64,000 bases of DNA from an uncultured Roseburia sp. (GTDB lineage Bacteria > Bacillota > Clostridia > Lachnospirales > Lachnospiraceae). A model generated the notes under the pieces. The model was not told the origin of the DNA and ran no database searches. It saw nothing but the letters and a program-made list of their open reading frames with translations. The stretch covers positions 1 through 64,000 of the forward strand of contig UQNW01000018.1 of the NCBI GenBank assembly GCA_900542495.1, written 5' to 3'. Positions 59,985 through 64,000 of this stretch are shown here, one piece after another. Every line of letters starts with the position of its first letter. Within the stretch, counting starts at the first letter, position 1. Made by a program: the position numbers and the translations under genes.

Positions 59985-60926
59985 TTATGAGAAATACACG
60001 AGTTCATCTTCCGGTTTTTCTGCAGGAGTAATGGAAACTGGATATAAAACAGGCCCTTTTCCTTTGTACTCTTTTGCGAACTCCACATGAACCTCTGCGG
60101 TAATATGAATCCATGATTTGTGTGGAATCTCATTCTCTCTGTCGTACTTTGTCTTGAAGCCGATAAAGGTGACATCCTCCACACAACAGGTCATTGCAAA
60201 ACGTCCCGGAACCATGATTCCTTTTTTCAGTTTGTCCGGATTGTATACAAGCGCTAAGAAAGAAACTTTCTTGCCCTCATATTTTTTCGGGTTGTCCTGA
60301 CAATCCATGTACCAGATTGCGTAATCTGCATCTGTAATTTCGATCTCATCTGCATTAATGTCAAATGGAAGTTCTTCCGGTCTCTCGTCAAGTGAACCGT
60401 CAGCGCGCTCATATACAAGCTGTGCCTTGCGGTTTAATGCCTTGACATTCCGGCGGTATTTTCCTTTGTCTGTGCTGTCATCACAGCGGTTGAAGATCAC
60501 GACATCTGCGGAGAAAAGCTGTTCCATGATCATCGTGCGCATGTTTGCCAGGTACATGTCAAAAGTTGTTGCATCCACCGTTGCAAGCTGCTGTACGATC
60601 ACCCAGTACTTTGGAAGCTCCATATCCATAAGTGTTCCCATCTGCCAGGTTCCGTTATATTCCAGAAAAACCTGCTCCGGCTGGTATTCTGTGTTTACTT
60701 TTTTCAAAAAATCTTCCGTAAAATCTGTCTCACTGTCTACCATGACAAGTTTTACGTTATTTTTTGCAAGTTCTTCCTCGGTAAACTCTGTATCGCCGTC
60801 CTCACAGCAGAGCACAAGACTTTTTCCTTCTTTGGCAAATCCCTGTTCAAATAAGGTGTCTTTGATGAGGGATGTTTTTCCACTGTCCATGAAACCGGTA
60901 AATAAATATACTGGTATTTCGTTCAT
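59985..60926 (-). CDS. CobW-like GTPase fused to a DUF1980-like domain
   Basis: This 313-residue protein starts MNEIPVYLFTGFMDSGKTSLIKD, with a P-loop of the CobW/COG0523 metallochaperone GTPases. It lacks the CxCC metal site normally found near residue 65. Residues about 150-230 include FNRCDDS in place of NKxD. The last 115 residues resemble the C-terminal domain of TIGR03943/DUF1980 proteins (NPKKYEGKKVSFLALVY, RFAMTCCVEDVTFIGF, YKGKGPVLYPVSI). DUF1980 is usually paired with permeases, so this is a fusion of a metal GTPase with an accessory domain. Start chosen by AAAGGAAAAGAAAA. Confidence 0.8.
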   Translation of the reverse strand: MNEIPVYLFTGFMDSGKTSLIKDTLFEQGFAKEGKSLVLCCEDGDTEFTEEELAKNNVKLVMVDSETDFTEDFLKKVNTEYQPEQVFLEYNGTWQMGTLMDMELPKYWVIVQQLATVDATTFDMYLANMRTMIMEQLFSADVVIFNRCDDSTDKGKYRRNVKALNRKAQLVYERADGSLDERPEELPFDINADEIEITDADYAIWYMDCQDNPKKYEGKKVSFLALVYNPDKLKKGIMVPGRFAMTCCVEDVTFIGFKTKYDRENEIPHKSWIHITAEVHVEFAKEYKGKGPVLYPVSITPAEKPEDELVYFS

Positions 60927-61051
60927 TTTTCTTTTCCTTTCTGACTTTAAAATTGCAGCTTCGTACCAGTGTTTCCACATAGCTGCAAAGCTGCAATTAT
61001 GATCCTTACCAACATAAAATGTACGCTTTGCGAACATTTCATTGTCATAAA

Positions 61052-62269
61052 TTAGATTCCGAATAACTCTTCAAGTCTGTGCTCGTCAATATTGCATCCG
61101 ATCACGCAAAGTCTTCCTGTATAGTCAGGCTCACCGTCACGGAGTTCATACTCGCCCGGAACCATGTCAAAGTAAATCCAGGAACCATTCTCATCCTCTA
61201 CCATTCCTTTGGCACGGAGGATTGTTCCGTAATCATCTGTCTCGCAGAGTGTCTTTAATACATCCTCAATCTTTTCCTTCGTGAATTTGTGAGGAGTCTC
61301 TTTTCCCCAGCTTGTAAACACTTCATCTGCATGATGGTGATGATGATCGTGGTCATGGCATCCGCAGGTGCAGTTCTCATCATGTTCATGATGATGCTCA
61401 TGGTCTTCATGATCGTGATGGTGTTCATGGTCGTGGTCGTGATGATGCTCATGCTCGTGATCTTCGTGGTCATGGTCCTCATGATCGTGGTCATGCTCAT
61501 GGTCGTGGCATCCGCAGGTGCAGTTCTCATCATGTTCATGATGATGTTCGTGCTCATGCTCATGCTCGTGGTCTTCATGATCATGGTCGTGGTCATGATG
61601 GTGATGCTCGTGCTCATGCTCCGCTGCCTCTTCTTTGGCATGCTGCTCAGCCATCAGTTTCATCTCAAGAGAATCTGCTCCCTCGATCACTTTTAAGATC
61701 TGTTCGCCTTTGATCGCATCCCATGCTGTTGTGATGATCGCAGCCTTCGGATTCAGTGACTGGATCTGTTTTACGCAAAGCTCTAACTGCTCAGGTGTTG
61801 CATTCTGGCTTCTGCTCAGCACAACAACTGTAGCATATTCAATCTGGTTATTGAAAAATTCACCGAATGCTTTCATCTGTTTGCTTGCTTTTAAAGCATT
61901 TACAACTGTTACGAGTCCGTTTAATTTCACATCTTCCTCTTTCTCGATATCGATCACAGACTTCATGACATCGGATAACTTACCGACACCGGATGGCTCG
62001 ATCAGAATGCGGTCCGGATGATATTTATCAATCACTTCGTGAAGATTCTTTCCGAAATCACCTACTAATGAGCAGCAGATACAGCCGGAATTCATCTCGG
62101 TGATCTGGATTCCTGCATCTTTTAAGAAACCGCCATCGATTCCGACTTCACCGAACTCATTCTCGATCAGAACGATCTTCTCGCCCTTAAATACCTCATC
62201 GATCATTTTTTTAATAAATGTGGTTTTTCCTGCTCCTAAGAAACCGGAAATAATATCAATTTTTGTCAT
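61052..62269 (-). CDS. CobW/ZNG1-type metallochaperone GTPase with a duplicated His-rich loop
   Basis: This 405-residue GTPase loads metal (often zinc) onto client proteins. It has the P-loop GFLGAGKTTF, the GCICC motif (Cys63, 65, 66), EPSGVGKLSD, a CobW C-terminal domain (FTSWGKETPHKFTKEKIEDVLKTL), and a 95-residue His/Asp/Glu-rich insertion at about 217-313. The insert is a tandem duplication with a 50-residue period: EHDENCTCGCHDH occurs twice, at about 245 and 295. It can bind many metal ions. It starts 125 bases ahead of the second CobW-like gene and is preceded by a palindromic operator candidate. Confidence 0.9.
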   Translation of the reverse strand: MTKIDIISGFLGAGKTTFIKKMIDEVFKGEKIVLIENEFGEVGIDGGFLKDAGIQITEMNSGCICCSLVGDFGKNLHEVIDKYHPDRILIEPSGVGKLSDVMKSVIDIEKEEDVKLNGLVTVVNALKASKQMKAFGEFFNNQIEYATVVVLSRSQNATPEQLELCVKQIQSLNPKAAIITTAWDAIKGEQILKVIEGADSLEMKLMAEQHAKEEAAEHEHEHHHHDHDHDHEDHEHEHEHEHHHEHDENCTCGCHDHEHDHDHEDHDHEDHEHEHHHDHDHEHHHDHEDHEHHHEHDENCTCGCHDHDHHHHHADEVFTSWGKETPHKFTKEKIEDVLKTLCETDDYGTILRAKGMVEDENGSWIYFDMVPGEYELRDGEPDYTGRLCVIGCNIDEHRLEELFGI

Positions 62270-62294
62270 AATAAATCCACTCCTTTTTATGTCT

Positions 62295-62321
62295 TGATAA
62301 TATGCAGAATGCAGATTATCA
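62295..62321. promoter_or_regulatory. palindromic operator candidate ahead of the metallochaperone genes
   Basis: TGATAATATGCA and TGCAGATTATCA form a 12-base inverted repeat (11 of 12 matching) over three bases. It lies 26 bases upstream of the metallochaperone start codon, where a metal regulator of the Fur/Zur family could bind; the half-sites GATAAT/ATTATC resemble those of Fur-type boxes. The regulator is not in this window. Confidence 0.5.
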
Positions 62322-62457
62322 TGGTTACATTGTATTATCTTTGTCTGTCCGGATCACACTTTCTGCCCGAACATTCCTATTTTACTCGATTATTTTACAA
62401 AATGCAAATTTTGTGCAATTTTTAATAATTATTTTATACCCTGTTTATTTTTATCCA

Positions 62458-63105
62458 TTATATCCGAAAACACTTCTGCATATCCTTGTATGTACCGAGA
62501 ACCAAAAGGGTATCTTCACTGCTTAGTTCCATATCCGGGCCAATCGCCATATTCATCTTTCCGTCTGTTTTGATCGCCAGAATACTGATGCTGTACTTTT
62601 TACGGATATCCAGTTCACCGATCGTTTTTCCGATCCAGCCTCCCGGCACCTCCACCTCAAAAATAGCATGAGAATCATCCACTTCGATATAATCATGGAT
62701 ATGATCTGCCGTATAGCGGATCGCTGCCCAGTTGGCGATCTGTTTTTCCGGATAAATGACCTCGTCTGCTCCGTTGCGAAGCAGGAACTTTGCCTGTACA
62801 TCCCGCTCTGCACGCGATATGACCATTTTAGCGCCAAGTTCTTTCAAAAGAGAAGTTGTCTCCAGGGAATTCTGGAAATTGCCCCCGATCGTCACAAAAC
62901 AAATATCATAATTTTTGATTCCAAGCGACTCCAGAAAATTCTCATTGGTACTGTCACCAATCTGTGCGTCTGTAACATACGGAAGAATTTCATTGACAAG
63001 ATTTTCATTCGCATCCACAGCCATCACTTCATGTCCAAGCTCATTCAACTGGTATGCAACATGCTTTCCAAATCTTCCGAGTCCAATAAGCAAAATATTT
63101 TTCAT
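62458..63105 (-). CDS. ktrA: KtrA potassium uptake regulatory subunit
   Basis: This 215-residue cytoplasmic protein has an N-terminal RCK domain with NAD/ATP-binding fold (ILLIGLGRFGKHVAYQLNELG, AQIGDSTNENFLESLG) and a C-terminal RCK_C domain (GKTIGELDIRKKYSISILAI). KtrA forms an octameric ring that gates KtrB. It lies 14 bases after the KtrB gene on the same strand, as in B. subtilis-like systems. Confidence 0.93.
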   Translation of the reverse strand: MKNILLIGLGRFGKHVAYQLNELGHEVMAVDANENLVNEILPYVTDAQIGDSTNENFLESLGIKNYDICFVTIGGNFQNSLETTSLLKELGAKMVISRAERDVQAKFLLRNGADEVIYPEKQIANWAAIRYTADHIHDYIEVDDSHAIFEVEVPGGWIGKTIGELDIRKKYSISILAIKTDGKMNMAIGPDMELSSEDTLLVLGTYKDMQKCFRI

Positions 63106-63119
63106 TATAATTTTCTCCT

Positions 63120-64000
63120 TTATCCAACAGTTATTTTATCAAGCGGTCTTTTTGCCCCACTCTGGATTTTTACTGAAATTGCAGCATATATAAGTGTCAG
63201 TCCGCCAACTCTTCCAAGATACATCAAAACAACCAATATCAGATGTGATACCAATCCAAGCTCCGTTGTGATCCCTAATGTAAGTCCTGCCGTGCCCACT
63301 GCCGATGCTGTTTCAAAAAGGCTATCCGATAATGCAACATGTTCTATCTGACTGATTGCAATTCCACCTGTGAAAAACAAAAAGAAATACAAAATAGCGA
63401 TCGTTGCTGCATTTTTCACTACTGTATTATCGAATCTTCTTCCAAAAACCTCTGTTTCCGGCTCTCTTCCAAATGTTGCAAACGCATTCAGTATCAGCAC
63501 TGCGATCGTTGTTGTCTTCATACCTCCTGCCGTTGATCCCGGAGATCCACCGATCAGCATCATCAAAATCATGATTGCTTTGGAAGAATCGTTCATTGCA
63601 CCAAGATCTGCCGTATTAAATCCTGCTGTTCGAAGAGTTACCGACTGAAAAAGAGAAGCCAGTATTCTTTTTCCCATAGAAAATCCGGCGAAATCACTCA
63701 GAAAGAAAAAAAGAGCCGGTAGTAAAATTAAAACAGCGGTGGTAACGAGGATAATCTTACTCTGCAGACGGTAACGTTTCAAGTTCCATTTGTTTGTACA
63801 AAAATCATCCCAGGTCAGAAATCCGATGCCACCGATCACGATCAAAAGCATGATCACAAGATTGATCAGTGGATTGGCAATATATCCTGTCAGAGATGGA
63901 AATGTCTGTTCCGTCGTTCCAAGTATGTCAAAACCTGCATTGCAAAAAGCCGATACCGAATGGAATACTGACATCCAGATTCCTTTCCATCCATAATCCC
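63120..64000 (-). CDS. ktrB: KtrB potassium channel subunit (partial, cut by the window edge)
   Basis: The frame is open to the end of the window, so only the C-terminal 293 residues of this TrkH/KtrB-type channel are present. It has six to seven hydrophobic segments and selectivity-filter-like loops: FCNAGFD in the first, FQSVTLRTAGFNT in the next (with GGSPGSTAGGMKTTT after) and ASAVGTAGLTLG in the last. With the downstream ktrA it forms a sodium-dependent potassium uptake system. Confidence 0.92.
   Translation of the reverse strand, partial: DYGWKGIWMSVFHSVSAFCNAGFDILGTTEQTFPSLTGYIANPLINLVIMLLIVIGGIGFLTWDDFCTNKWNLKRYRLQSKIILVTTAVLILLPALFFFLSDFAGFSMGKRILASLFQSVTLRTAGFNTADLGAMNDSSKAIMILMMLIGGSPGSTAGGMKTTTIAVLILNAFATFGREPETEVFGRRFDNTVVKNAATIAILYFFLFFTGGIAISQIEHVALSDSLFETASAVGTAGLTLGITTELGLVSHLILVVLMYLGRVGGLTLIYAAISVKIQSGAKRPLDKITVG

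Noticed and set aside
61289..61696. Long frames with Met/Val or Met/Thr repeats opposite or within the His-rich loop
   Set aside because: They are shadow translations of the CAC/GAC/GAG repeats and have no ribosome binding site.

Overview
The window is a stretch of a low-GC, endospore-forming, anaerobic Firmicutes chromosome. The complete spoIIIA operon, spoIIGA-sigE, sigG, a Lachnospiraceae-style dcw cluster, NfnAB, T-box and preQ1 leaders and an AGCS/2-hydroxyacid dehydrogenase cassette all fit a gut Lachnospiraceae bacterium (Roseburia/Agathobacter-like). This assignment rests on gene content and protein character, not on a database search. Most genes lie on the minus strand.

Region 1 (1-15.6 kb): thioredoxin, release factor 3 (prfC) and the eight-gene spoIIIA operon (AA to AH), which builds the mother-cell side of the feeding-tube channel. 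Then come argS, a preQ1-riboswitch-controlled queuosine precursor transporter (queT), dapF with both catalytic cysteines replaced by serine, sigG, a metallo-beta-lactamase/beta-CASP RNase-like protein, sigE and its processing protease spoIIGA. Region 2 (15.7-28 kb): a division and cell-wall cluster, transcribed mraZ-rsmH-ftsL-pbpB-spoVD-like-mraY-murD-ftsW-ftsQ-ftsZ, headed by a promoter directly followed by four 10-bp tandem MraZ-type repeats. Next to it is an unlisted 53-residue Spo0E-like gene.

Region 3 (28-39.5 kb) is more mosaic. It holds a zinc-dependent phospholipase-like protein, a DUF1540 protein, a palindromic MITE-like element, a threonine T-box with a thrS lacking its TGS domain, and a SEC-C protein. 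An apparently acquired cassette follows: LysR, 2-hydroxyacid dehydrogenase, a gutted aminotransferase and an AGCS symporter. It is flanked by an N-terminally truncated, GC-richer serine recombinase and a nitroreductase stub.

Region 4 (39.5-51 kb): a GldA/GldFG-like ABC exporter operon with a DUF4340 protein, and a HelD-type RNA polymerase-recycling helicase fused to a GH31 N-terminal beta-sandwich domain, which is the most unusual protein here. Also present are a HAD phosphatase, purA behind an apparent attenuator, VanZ, LysR, and deleted remnants of transaldolase and transketolase. Region 5 (51-64 kb): a MATE exporter, a C39-like peptidase, NfnAB, a tryptophan T-box controlling trpXYZ, two CobW-type metallochaperone GTPases (one fused to a DUF1980-like domain, one with a duplicated His-rich metal-binding insert), and the KtrA/KtrB potassium uptake system, cut by the right edge.

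No tRNA, rRNA, CRISPR array or complete insertion sequence was seen. Several intergenic regions carry repeated hairpin elements.
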